Shown: piece after piece, positions 17,131-25,082 of the stretch
How positions within the stretch are numbered: the first letter of the stretch is position 1
Layout: each line of letters starts with the position of its first letter
DNA from: Comamonas sp. KCTC 72670
GTDB lineage: Bacteria; Myxococcota; Myxococcia; Myxococcales; Myxococcaceae
Assembly: GCA_014656495.1 (NCBI GenBank)
Contig: BNCN01000001.1
Location: 985,121 to 1,049,120, forward strand
Direction: 5' to 3'
Length of the DNA stretch: 64,000 bases
Made by a program: the position numbers and the translations under genes
Notes under the pieces: model-generated
What the model was told of the DNA's origin: nothing
The model's input: the letters and a program-made list of their open reading frames with translations, nothing else
Database searches by the model: none

Positions 17131-18084
17131 TCAATCACAGTAATACGTCGGGGCCAGCTCCAGGACGCGCTGCTCCGCGACGGGGGAGAGCGCGCGCAGG
17201 CGTGAGAGGAAGAGGGGCGCCTTCATCCCCATTCCGATGAAGCCCCAGACATACGAACGCTCCTGGGACTCGGACAGGAGCCTGTGTTCCTCTGGGGTGA
17301 AGGTGCGCCCCACCGCCTTCTCCAGCGTCTGGAGGTCGAGCGCAAGCTGGGCGTTCAACGTCCCCCGCAGCGCCTGGAGCAGTTCCCCATACTCCGAGAG
17401 GGCCTCGTCCAGGGTATCGGGCTCCTGGGCGAGGATCTTCTGCGCCTCCAGGAAGTCCAACCGGGTGTGCTGCGCCTCCTCGAGCCAATGGTGCTTGAGC
17501 AGGTTGCAGAACAGCGGGTCCAGCGTCTCCGTCTTGTTTCCGCGAACCGTCTCCAGGTAGTGCTGCTGCGTCATCAACTCCAGATGCAGGTTGAAGAGGA
17601 GCACCCCCAGGTTCGACTTCGCCATGATGGCCCGTGCCACCTCGACGTGGTTGTCGAGCAGGGCGGGGACCACCTTGAACCCTCGGGCGAACGCGCCGGT
17701 GAAGCGCGCGAAGAGCTGCTGGTGCTTCAGCTCCTCCTCCGTGAAACGAAGGAGCGCGCGCATGTGCGTCGCATTCCCATGCAACTCCAGGCTGGCGCGC
17801 TGGGCGGCCAGGGCCACCGCGTACTCCTCCAGGAACAGGAACAGGTGCGCATAGCTGTTGGAGCGGATGTGGTTCAGCATCAGCCGCTCCTCCGCGCTCA
17901 GGAACGGAATGGCTTCCGTGCCTGTCAACGCATCCGAGAGGAACCGGTGGCTGAAATCCAAGACCGTGTCCTTGGGAAACAGCTCATCCAGACGCCAGGA
18001 CACCTTCTCCGAGCTCTGGATACAGGACTGATACTCTGGAGTTTGATTCAACATTCCATTCGCATGTGAATCACGGATTTGCAT
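17131..18084 (-). CDS. ferritin-like diiron enzyme
   Basis: A 317-residue, strongly helical protein. Candidate metal ligands follow the diiron pattern: Glu in FLEEYAVAL, ExxH in TEEELKHQQ, Glu in NLHLELMTQQHYLE and ExxH in WLEEAQHTR. This spacing suits the AurF-like diiron oxygenase group (N-oxygenases and related), or another ferritin-like protein with a damage-response role. There is no signal peptide. Starts at 18084 and 18054 are both possible; neither has a good ribosome site. It stands alone, convergent with the Cho-like gene, with a 495-bp upstream gap holding an inverted repeat at 18371-18401. Substrate unknown. Confidence 0.6.
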   Translation of the reverse strand: MQIRDSHANGMLNQTPEYQSCIQSSEKVSWRLDELFPKDTVLDFSHRFLSDALTGTEAIPFLSAEERLMLNHIRSNSYAHLFLFLEEYAVALAAQRASLELHGNATHMRALLRFTEEELKHQQLFARFTGAFARGFKVVPALLDNHVEVARAIMAKSNLGVLLFNLHLELMTQQHYLETVRGNKTETLDPLFCNLLKHHWLEEAQHTRLDFLEAQKILAQEPDTLDEALSEYGELLQALRGTLNAQLALDLQTLEKAVGRTFTPEEHRLLSESQERSYVWGFIGMGMKAPLFLSRLRALSPVAEQRVLELAPTYYCD

Positions 18085-18370
18085 TTTTCAGGTCCGGGCA
18101 GGAGCGCCGCGCGCTCAGACGTTGATGCTCTGGGGGATGGCCGAGCGGAGGAGGGAGGAATAGGCTGACATGCGGGCTGATGCGGCTGCAACGCCAGTGC
18201 CAGCCGATTCCAGACGGAGGATGCCCCGTCCTCGCGCGTGCGAGCGGACGCCATCCTCCAGCGAGCACCTCGTGCGGGGCTCCCTGGGGTGGGAGGCGCG
18301 ACTCAGCGCATGGACCCAAGCGTCAAGGGAGGAGTTGCCGTCGGACCTGCGCCGTATCAAGGCGCATGCA

Positions 18371-18401
18371 TGACACGTCATGGGGTGTCGCTGACGTGTC
18401 A
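18371..18401. promoter_or_regulatory. 10-bp perfect inverted repeat
   Basis: TGACACGTCA (18371-18380) and TGACGTGTCA (18392-18401) are exact reverse complements separated by 11 bases, and each arm is itself nearly palindromic. The 21-bp centre-to-centre distance, two helical turns, suits paired operator sites. It lies about 290 bp before the diiron gene. Confidence 0.4.
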
Positions 18402-18540
18402 ATGACGGGTACAGCCATCCGCTCCCTTGAACCTCGGCGGTTGGCGGCGCCCAGGCTGTCGATGCCGGGCATGGGAGCGGAGCCCTCGGGTCGAAGCAGG
18501 AAGGCCCAGCGGGCCTCCGCGCTGCCTCAGCCCCGGGGAG

Positions 18541-18571
18541 CCCTGGGGCGGGGACATCTCCCGCCCCGGGG
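18541..18571 (-). terminator. strong hairpin after the repeat-protein gene
   Basis: A stem of about 12 bp, CCCTGGGGCGGG (18541-18552) against CCCGCCCCGGGG (18560-18571) with one G-T pair and a seven-base loop, just downstream of the leftward stop at 18580. Confidence 0.6.
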
Positions 18572-18579
18572 CGCGCCGA

Positions 18580-20931
18580 TCAAGGCTGCAGCGCCTTGCG
18601 CTCCTTGGCGCAGACCTGGACCAGCTCCAGCATGCTCATGCTGGAGCCACCGACGTCGAACTTCTGATTCTTGAAGTCGGGGTACCGGTTCTCGAGGATG
18701 CGCCCCTCCGCGATGCAGTCGTTGAGCTGCGCGAGTGCCTCGCTCTTGCGCCCCTTGGAGAGGTGGGCCTTCGCCGCGTCGTAGGCCTTCCGCTGGCCCT
18801 CCTGGAACCGGAGCTCCACGTCGACCCGCATCAGCGGCGCCTGCAGGGCCTCGGCCTTCTGGGAGCACTGGCCCATCACCTCCTGGGGCCGGGTGGGGCT
18901 GCCGTCCACGAGCACGTCGACCATCGCGAGGCTGGCGTTCTCCTTCACCATCCGGGCGCCCTCGTCCTGGCACGCCTTGAGCTTCTCCGCCGCGCTCCCG
19001 TACAAGGCCCGGCGCTTGCGCAGGTCCGAGGAGGACGCGGCGGACGCCGCCGCCTTGCCCGCGACGTCCAGCGCCTCACCCGTCACACGGCGCAGCGTCC
19101 TCGCCTGCTTCGCGAACTCGAGCGCCTCGACCAGCTTCAGCCAGTCCGCGCGCGACCGCTCGGCGGCCGCCGCGTAGCCCGCGTCCTGCCGCTCCAGCGC
19201 CGCGTGCGTCTCGAACAACTGCATGACGTCGTCCACGCTCTTCGAGGCGGTCTCCACCTCCGCGTCGGTCGCCGAGATGGCCTTGGCGACCTCCAGCTTC
19301 TCCTTCGTGGTGGCCAGCCGGGACGCGAGCTGGCTCCGGGCCTCCGCCGCGGCCAGGACAATCTTCCGCCGGGTGATGCGGTCGCTCAGCTCCGCCATGC
19401 GCTCCTTCGACTCCTTGGCGTACAGGGCGTAGTCACGGTCCTTCTTGACGAAGGCGGCGCCGGCCTCGAGCACCACGCCAATCTGCTTGACGGCGTTCTC
19501 CGCCTCCTGGAGCTGCGCCTCCGAGGGCGTCTCCTTCTGGACCTGGGAGACGAGCGCCACCGCGTTCTTCCGGGCCTCGTCCACCTTCGCGCGCTGCTGC
19601 AGCAGGTCGACCTCGTACCGGCGACGCTCCATCGTCACCCGCCCATCCTTGAGCAGTTGCCGCGCCTCCGCGGCGGAAGGGCTGATGGCGGGGTTCTTCG
19701 CGTGGACCGTCTCGAGCGTCTTCTCCAGGACGACCATCGCCGTCTTCGCCTCCTCGAACTGCTCGGCCGTCACCGACCGCTTCTCGACGTTCCGCAGCGC
19801 CTGGATCACCTCGACGCGCGCCGCGTCGAGCGTGCGGACCTGGAGCGCCACCTCCACCTCGACGAGCGTGTTCTTCACCTCGGTGAGGTACTGGCCAATG
19901 GCCTGGCTCCGCGCCGCCTGCGGCTCGTACTTGTCCACCAGCTTCCGGACGACGAACGCCGCGGTCTTCGCCTCGGCGAGCTGCTCGGGCGCGGGCCGCT
20001 TCGCCCGGAGCGCCTTGGCGGACGCGCGGAGCTCCTCATGGGCGGGCTCCAGCTCCACCTTCACCCGCGAGACACCCGCCTGCACCACCAGCTCATCCAT
20101 CCGGCGCTTGGCCTGGGTGACCTCGGCGCGGCCCTTCTCCGCCTCCGCGCGATAGGCCTTGTCCTGCGCCTCCAGCGGCCTGCCCTCGTCGAGCTGCTTC
20201 TGCAGCGCGTCCACGGCCCTGTCCGTGGCCGCGAACTTCTCGTCCGACCAGGCCTTGCCCACCTCGGCGAGCGCGCTCGCCAGGTTCTTGCGGCTCGCGT
20301 CCAGCAGGCCCCGCTGCTTCTGCGCCGACAGCTGCAGCCACCGCTCGTCGAGCGTCTTCCGGTGCCGGGCGAGCGTCGCCTCGACCTCGGTGAGGTACGT
20401 GGAGAACTTCGGATCCTGGCTCTTGAGGGGCCGGCCCTCCGCCGCCAGCTTCTCGAGCGCGTCCACCGCGGCGCGAGCCTCGTCCAGCCCCTTCGAGCCC
20501 GGGTCGCCCTGGCCGAGCTTCGTCATGCGCTCGTTCAGGGGCGCGAGCGAAGCGTCGATGCGCCGGCGGTACTCGTGGATGTGGACCTTGGCCCGGCGCT
20601 CGTCCACGTACTCACGCTGCGTCCGGAGCTGCTTGCGCGCCGCCAGGACCAGCTTCGCGTACTCGAGGTCCTCCGTCTCGAAGCTCGCCCCGGCATCCAG
20701 CGCGACCTTCAGCGCCTCCACCGCCGCGAGGGCGGCCTCGAGGTCGGCGTTTCGCGGCGGCTCCACTTCGATCCGCTGCACCGCCGCCGCGAGGTCCGCG
20801 CGCGCACGCTCCACTCGCTTCGAGGCCTCCCCAATGGACTTCGCGGCGCCAGCCTCGGCGGACGCGGCGAAAGCCTCGGTGGAAGCGAAGATGAAGAACC
20901 CGAGCAACACCAGCCTTGAAGTGCGTACCAT
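18580..20931 (-). CDS. exported protein of tandem helical repeats
   Basis: 783 residues. A signal peptide is evident (hydrophobic LVLLGFFIFA then EAFA before ASAEAG), so the protein is probably periplasmic or secreted. The rest is almost entirely charged alpha-helix with coiled-coil character. About seven related units of roughly 95 residues can be read, each with a segment like LEAQDKAYRAEAEKGRAEV or FVKKDRDYALYAKESKERM preceded by a Glu/Ala-rich helix. The last about 120 residues differ and contain the two cysteines of CQDEG and CSQKA. No enzyme motif is seen. A structural, spacer or adhesive role is a guess. The gene stands alone with its own terminator. Confidence 0.8.
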   Translation of the reverse strand: MVRTSRLVLLGFFIFASTEAFAASAEAGAAKSIGEASKRVERARADLAAAVQRIEVEPPRNADLEAALAAVEALKVALDAGASFETEDLEYAKLVLAARKQLRTQREYVDERRAKVHIHEYRRRIDASLAPLNERMTKLGQGDPGSKGLDEARAAVDALEKLAAEGRPLKSQDPKFSTYLTEVEATLARHRKTLDERWLQLSAQKQRGLLDASRKNLASALAEVGKAWSDEKFAATDRAVDALQKQLDEGRPLEAQDKAYRAEAEKGRAEVTQAKRRMDELVVQAGVSRVKVELEPAHEELRASAKALRAKRPAPEQLAEAKTAAFVVRKLVDKYEPQAARSQAIGQYLTEVKNTLVEVEVALQVRTLDAARVEVIQALRNVEKRSVTAEQFEEAKTAMVVLEKTLETVHAKNPAISPSAAEARQLLKDGRVTMERRRYEVDLLQQRAKVDEARKNAVALVSQVQKETPSEAQLQEAENAVKQIGVVLEAGAAFVKKDRDYALYAKESKERMAELSDRITRRKIVLAAAEARSQLASRLATTKEKLEVAKAISATDAEVETASKSVDDVMQLFETHAALERQDAGYAAAAERSRADWLKLVEALEFAKQARTLRRVTGEALDVAGKAAASAASSSDLRKRRALYGSAAEKLKACQDEGARMVKENASLAMVDVLVDGSPTRPQEVMGQCSQKAEALQAPLMRVDVELRFQEGQRKAYDAAKAHLSKGRKSEALAQLNDCIAEGRILENRYPDFKNQKFDVGGSSMSMLELVQVCAKERKALQP

Positions 20932-21035
20932 TCACGCAAACCTACTACAGCGAGGCGCGAGCGCCTCACAGAGTGTCCGCGCCGCGCCACGCATCGGACA
21001 GGAGGGCCTCCAAGGTGGGAGCACCGAGGTGGCCT

Positions 21036-21054
21036 CGTGTCCGGACAGGACACG
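21036..21054. promoter_or_regulatory. inverted repeat containing TGTCCGGACA
   Basis: CGTGTCC (21036-21042) and GGACACG (21048-21054) form an inverted repeat, and the 10-bp palindrome TGTCCGGACA (21038-21047) lies inside. The same 10-mer occurs at 33338-33347. It is about 105 bp upstream of the repeat-protein start. Confidence 0.35.
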
Positions 21055-21241
21055 TACCGTCACGCGCCCGGAAGCACCGGAGTCGTGGCGGCGGACAGGC
21101 CGGAGCGGCATCTCTCGAACGCAGGCGGCCTTGTGCTCGCGCCCAGCGCCACCCGCCGTCGGGCCCGGGCTCGATGACGTGGGCGCCCCGTTCAGCGACA
21201 AGCCGCTGTCACGCGCGAGCTACACCTGACGGTGGGCACGA

Positions 21242-21274
21242 GGCCCGCGGGAGGAGAAGCACCACCCGCGGGCC
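21242..21274 (-). terminator. hairpin after lipoprotein gene
   Basis: GGCCCGCGGG (21242-21251) pairs perfectly with CCCGCGGGCC (21265-21274) over a 13-base loop, 15 bp past the leftward stop at 21290. Confidence 0.65.
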
Positions 21275-21289
21275 CCGGCACGACAGGTC

Positions 21290-21646
21290 TCAGCAGAACC
21301 AGCCGTTCTGCACAACACCATCAACGCCACAGCCGCCCCAGGCGTGGCCGGAGACCCACTCGCTGCCACCGCTGTAAACAGTAAAGGTCTGCCCTGTCGT
21401 CAGCGTACAGGTCGAGCCGTTGGGGCGGCGCACCGTCAGGTCCCTGGCGCAGACCTCGAGCCGCCTGCCATTGTCCCACGCCGTCGCGTAGTAGTACGGG
21501 CCCGCCATCGCGAACACCGTGCCTTCGCCATCATTCTGAGACGCGGGCGCCACCGGCGCTTCCTGTATGGACTCCGGAGCGTGCTCCTCGCCTCCACAGC
21601 CAACGAGCAGGGCGGTCGCAGCGAGCATGGATGCAATCAAACGCAT
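21290..21646 (-). CDS. small lipoprotein
   Basis: 118 residues with a signal peptide ending in the lipobox LLVGC, then GGEEHAPESIQEAP, a typical low-complexity linker. The C-terminal part carries four cysteines and aromatic residues (GPYYYATAWDNGRRLEVCARDL, CTLTTGQTFTVYSGG, WGGCGVDGVVQNGWFC), compatible with a small beta-rich SH3-like module. Expected at the outer membrane or cell surface. GGAG precedes the ATG by seven bases. Function unknown. It has its own operator-like inverted repeat (21678-21692) and terminator, so it is a single-gene unit. Confidence 0.75.
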   Translation of the reverse strand: MRLIASMLAATALLVGCGGEEHAPESIQEAPVAPASQNDGEGTVFAMAGPYYYATAWDNGRRLEVCARDLTVRRPNGSTCTLTTGQTFTVYSGGSEWVSGHAWGGCGVDGVVQNGWFC

Positions 21647-21958
21647 GGGGATACTCCAGTGGGGGTGTGCATGCTTGGCCGGAAATTCCGGCTAAACAAC
21701 TTTAAGGCAGGATTTGACGCCTGCCAATGCAGCCACGGTCTGGGCAGCCCCTGGAACGACCTGTATCCAACACCGTCATGCGTCACCTCGCCCTGGAACC
21801 CGGAGGAGTCCCGCGCCACGCGGCGAGAAGGAGCAGTGCGTTCAGCAAGCGTTGTCGTCGGAAATCACGGGAGGGTGCTTGGAAGGGACAGGGTCCGGCG
21901 CGGAGGCCCGGGCGCGGGGCGGCATTTGATGGGTTTCCGCTTCCCCCTATGTCTGGAA
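21647..21958. other. 312-bp intergenic region
   Basis: Upstream of the lipoprotein gene and downstream of the permease gene stop. It is relatively AT-rich near 21685-21720, which fits a promoter for the lipoprotein gene. Nothing else is recognised. Confidence 0.5.
21678..21692 (-). promoter_or_regulatory. operator-like inverted repeat upstream of lipoprotein gene
   Basis: GCCGGAA (21678-21684) and TTCCGGC (21686-21692) are exact inverted repeats with a one-base centre, 32 bp upstream of the lipoprotein start, a normal place for a repressor or activator site. Confidence 0.4.
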
Positions 21959-24667
21959 CTACTCCGAGCGCAGCGCCTCGGCGGGGTCCACGCGCGCGGC
22001 CCGGCGCGCGGGCCCGTAGCTGGCCAGCACGGCCAGGATGACGAGCACTCCGCACACGCCCGTCAGGACGAGGGGGTCCGTCGCGCTCACCTCGAAGAGC
22101 AGCGCGCTCAGCACCTCTCCCAGGGACACCGCGCCCAGCAAGCCGAGCACGATGCCCAGCGCCGTGAAGCGCAGCGATTGGAACACCACCAGCCCCGCCA
22201 CCTGCGCCGCCCTCGCGCCCAGCGCCATGCGGATGCCCAGCTCCCCCCGCCGCTGCCCGACGATGTAGGAGATGACGCCGTAGAGCCCCACCACGCTCAA
22301 CAGCAACGCCATCCCCCCGGCGATACCGAGCAGCAGCAGCGTGAGGGACGCCCGCGCCACGGACGGCGACCTCGCCACCACGCGCTCCATCGCCTGCGCG
22401 TTGGCCAACGGCACCGCGGTGTCCAGCTCCGCCAGGATGCGCCGCACCTCGGGGATGAGCGGCTCCGGGCTCGAGGTCCCCGTGCGCACCACCACGCTCA
22501 CCGACCGGCGCGGCCCCCACAGCGGAAGCCCCTCCGCCGGCGCGAGCGGAAAGAACACCGCCTCCGAAGGCGGCTTGTCCAGCCCGTGCGCCCGCAGGTC
22601 ATCCGTCACCCCGATGACGCGATAGTAGGGCGGCTCGCTCCCGTTGCCCCGGATGCCCTTCCCCAGCGCGTCCTGGCCCGGCCAGAGCCGCTCGGCGAGC
22701 GTCTTCGTCACCAGCACGCCATCCGCGTGCTGGTCCAGGTCGTCCCAGGTGAGCTCCCGCCCCTGAATCAGTGGAATGCCCAGGGCCTTGAAGTATCCCG
22801 GCCCCACCACGGGTGAGGCGATGCACGGCAGTTGTCCCAGGTCCACCGGCATGCCCTCGGCGGCAACCGCGGCACACTGCTCGAAGTTTCGCAGCGGCAG
22901 CAAAGTGGACAGGCTGGCGCTCGTCACGCCCGGCAACGCCTCGATGCGTGAGAGGAATTCGCGGTGAAAGCGATTCACCTCGTCGTAGTTCGTATAACGC
23001 GTCCGAGGCAGCACGATGTCGAACGTGAGCGCGTTCCTGGCCTCCAGCCCCGGGGCCACGCGGTGCAGCGTCCAGTAACTGCGCAGCATCAGCCCCGCGG
23101 CGGCCAGCAGAATCACCGCCAGCCCCACCTGCGCCACCACCATTCCCCCGCGCACCAGGTTGCTCCGGCGCGAGGACGTCAGCCCCCTGCCCGACTCGCG
23201 CAGCCGCGCCAGGTCGCTTCCGGTCCAAAGCTGCGGGAAGAGCCCCAGGACAATCCCCACGAGCGCGGCCAGCCCTCCTGCGAACACGATGCCGTGCCCA
23301 TCCAGGCCCACCTCCCGAAGGCGGGGGAGCCCCGACGGCTCCAGCGCCACCAGCAAGCGCAGCGCCCCGTGCGCGAGCAACAGCCCCAGCGCGCCCGCCA
23401 GCAGGCACACCAACAGGCTCTCCGTCAGCGAGTGCCAGGCCAGGTCCCACCGCCCGGCGCCCAGCGCGGAGCGCACCGCCACTTCACGCCGGCGCGCGTC
23501 CGAGCGCACGAGGAAGAGATTGGCCACGTTGGCGCACGCGATGAGCAACACCAGCCCCACCGAGCCGAGCAGGACCCACAGCACCCGGTCCGCATCCCCC
23601 ACCACGTGCCGCGCCAACGGCGTGACGCGGGTGCGGAACCCCGTCTCGCGCATGAAGGACTCGGTGTACGCATCCGGGAAGAGCTCCGGCAGGCGCGTCG
23701 TCAACGTGGCGAGCTCGGCCTGCGCCTGCGCCACGGTGACGCCGTCCTTCAGCCGCCCCAGCGTGCGCACCCAGTGCGAGTTCTCCGGCGGGCGCGACGG
23801 GTCCAGCCGCAGCGGCGCCCAGACGTCCACGGTGGCGGCATCCGGCAGCTGGAAGCCCTTCGCCATGACGCCAATGATTTCCGTGGGCACATCGTCCAGC
23901 CGAATCGTCGTCCCGAGCACGCGCGGGTCCGCGCCGTACTGTCGCACCCAGAAGTCATGGCCCAACACGGCGCTGCGCGGTGCGGAGGGGGCATCCAGGT
24001 CCGGCGTGATGAGCCGGCCCAGCGCGGGCCGCGCGCGCAGGACCTCCATCAACCCCGCAGACACCCACGCGACATCCACGCGCAGCGCCCCCGTCTCGGT
24101 GGCAAGACTGCCGTTGCGCGCATCGAGCGCGCCCAGCGAGGCGAACCCCTGGGCCTGCCGCGTGAAGAGGAAGAAGCCGGCCTCGGACAAATCCCAAGGG
24201 GCGTTCGCCGCGAAGCCAGGCACGGGGCTGTCGAGCAGGACGAGCTGCTCGGGCTCCGCATAGGGCAGCGGGCGGAGCATCACCGCGTCCACCACCGAGT
24301 ACAGCGCCGTCGTCGCGCCCAGCCCGAGCGCCAGCGTGAGCACGGCCATCAGCGTGAAGGCCGGGGTGCGAGACAATGAGCGCAAGGCCTGACGCGTCTC
24401 GCGCGCTACGACATCCCAGAGCTCCGTACGGCGCCGCTGGCGTGCCATGCCCGCGTCAATCCCGCGGGTCTGCTCCTGGTAGGTCCTCACGCTGCCGAAG
24501 CGCTCGAGCGCCTTCTCGCGCGCCGCCTCGGGCGACAGCCCCTGGGCGATGTATTCGTCGGTCCGCATGGCGAGGTGGAACTCCAGCTCCTCCGCCACGT
24601 CCGCCTCCAACTGCCCACGCCGCACGAGCATGCGCAGGGCGTGGTACCGGTCTTTTATCCAGGGCAT
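21959..24667 (-). CDS. ADOP-family duplicated MacB/FtsX-like permease
   Basis: 902 residues from the ATG at 24667 (MPWIKDR), 18 bp after the PadR stop. An N-terminal soluble segment (LEADVAEELEFHL..YIAQGLSPEAAREKALERFGSVRTY) is typical of the acidobacterial duplicated orphan permease family. Two permease modules follow: the first has a membrane segment near FTLMAVLTLALGLGATTALYSVVDAVMLRPLPY, a large periplasmic MacB-type domain, then three membrane segments. The pattern then repeats and ends with EILSALLF-like, GVCGVLVILAVLASYGPARRAARVDPAEALR. No ATPase gene is adjacent, as usual for this family. Its role is unclear; probably mechanotransmission or export of an unknown substrate. An upstream start at 24751 would overlap PadR and is rejected. 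Confidence 0.88.
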   Translation of the reverse strand: MPWIKDRYHALRMLVRRGQLEADVAEELEFHLAMRTDEYIAQGLSPEAAREKALERFGSVRTYQEQTRGIDAGMARQRRRTELWDVVARETRQALRSLSRTPAFTLMAVLTLALGLGATTALYSVVDAVMLRPLPYAEPEQLVLLDSPVPGFAANAPWDLSEAGFFLFTRQAQGFASLGALDARNGSLATETGALRVDVAWVSAGLMEVLRARPALGRLITPDLDAPSAPRSAVLGHDFWVRQYGADPRVLGTTIRLDDVPTEIIGVMAKGFQLPDAATVDVWAPLRLDPSRPPENSHWVRTLGRLKDGVTVAQAQAELATLTTRLPELFPDAYTESFMRETGFRTRVTPLARHVVGDADRVLWVLLGSVGLVLLIACANVANLFLVRSDARRREVAVRSALGAGRWDLAWHSLTESLLVCLLAGALGLLLAHGALRLLVALEPSGLPRLREVGLDGHGIVFAGGLAALVGIVLGLFPQLWTGSDLARLRESGRGLTSSRRSNLVRGGMVVAQVGLAVILLAAAGLMLRSYWTLHRVAPGLEARNALTFDIVLPRTRYTNYDEVNRFHREFLSRIEALPGVTSASLSTLLPLRNFEQCAAVAAEGMPVDLGQLPCIASPVVGPGYFKALGIPLIQGRELTWDDLDQHADGVLVTKTLAERLWPGQDALGKGIRGNGSEPPYYRVIGVTDDLRAHGLDKPPSEAVFFPLAPAEGLPLWGPRRSVSVVVRTGTSSPEPLIPEVRRILAELDTAVPLANAQAMERVVARSPSVARASLTLLLLGIAGGMALLLSVVGLYGVISYIVGQRRGELGIRMALGARAAQVAGLVVFQSLRFTALGIVLGLLGAVSLGEVLSALLFEVSATDPLVLTGVCGVLVILAVLASYGPARRAARVDPAEALRSE

Positions 24668-24684
24668 GGGCGTGCGTCCCTTTC

Positions 24685-25026
24685 TCAGGCGCCCTGCGCC
24701 GCGGGCCGCGCGTGGAGCACCTTGGCCACGGCCTCCGTCAGCCGCTCCCAAGAGGAAGACTCCTCCTGGAGCTGCCGCCGCCCCTCCGCCGTCAGCGTGT
24801 AGAACTTCGCGCGGCGGTTGTTCTCCGAAACGCCCCAGTCCGCGGTCACCCAGCCCCGCCGCGTCATCCGGTGGAGCGCCGGGTACAGCGAGCCCTCCTC
24901 CACGCGCAGCGCATCGTCCGTCGTGCGCTGGAGCCAGCTCGCCACCGCATACCCATGCAAGGACCCACCCGTGAGCGCCTTGAGAATGAGCATGTCCAGC
25001 GTCCCCTGCAGCAGATCGATTCGCAT
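24685..25026 (-). CDS. PadR-family transcriptional regulator
   Basis: 113 residues with the winged-helix signature LLQGTLDMLILKAL, LHGYAV, EEGSLYPALHRM and RRAKFYTLTAEGRRQL. PadR proteins are dimeric repressors that leave DNA when a ligand or stress signal is sensed. The permease gene follows at 18 bp, and PadR-ADOP pairs are a recurring arrangement. Two near-palindromes just upstream (25033-25049 and 25064-25082) are likely its own operators, implying autoregulation of the two-gene unit. Confidence 0.92.
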   Translation of the reverse strand: MRIDLLQGTLDMLILKALTGGSLHGYAVASWLQRTTDDALRVEEGSLYPALHRMTRRGWVTADWGVSENNRRAKFYTLTAEGRRQLQEESSSWERLTEAVAKVLHARPAAQGA

Positions 25027-25032
25027 TAGCTC

Positions 25033-25049
25033 CCCTAGAATATCTAGGG
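25033..25049 (-). promoter_or_regulatory. likely PadR operator, site 1
   Basis: CCCTAGA and TCTAGGG are exact inverted repeats around ATA, seven bases upstream of the PadR start codon. A second imperfect copy lies at 25064-25082. Confidence 0.6.
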
Positions 25050-25063
25050 AGAATGCCGACCCT

Positions 25064-25082
25064 CCCCTAGAACGTCAAGGGG
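25064..25082 (-). promoter_or_regulatory. likely PadR operator, site 2
   Basis: CCCCTAGA and TCAAGGGG around a three-base centre, with one mismatch between arms. Its centre is 32 bp (three helical turns) from site 1, so two dimers could bind the same face. It overlaps the stop of the LuxR-type gene. Confidence 0.5.

Larger units (their letters stand above)
18085..18579. other. 495-bp intergenic region
   Basis: Upstream of the diiron gene and downstream of the large repeat protein. It holds the inverted repeat at 18371-18401 and the hairpin at 18541-18571. A 95-codon frame at 18115-18402 on the minus strand has no ribosome site or recognisable domain, so I do not call it. Confidence 0.6.
20932..21289. 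other. 358-bp intergenic region
   Basis: Between the leftward repeat-protein gene and a leftward lipoprotein gene. It holds the TGTCCGGACA palindrome at 21036-21054, placed to control the repeat protein, and the lipoprotein terminator at 21242-21274. No gene is seen. Confidence 0.6.

Noticed and set aside
18427..20919. 830-codon open frame on the plus strand
   Set aside because: Antisense of the repeat protein; Leu/Arg-rich product with no start site. The minus-strand protein has a signal peptide and terminator.
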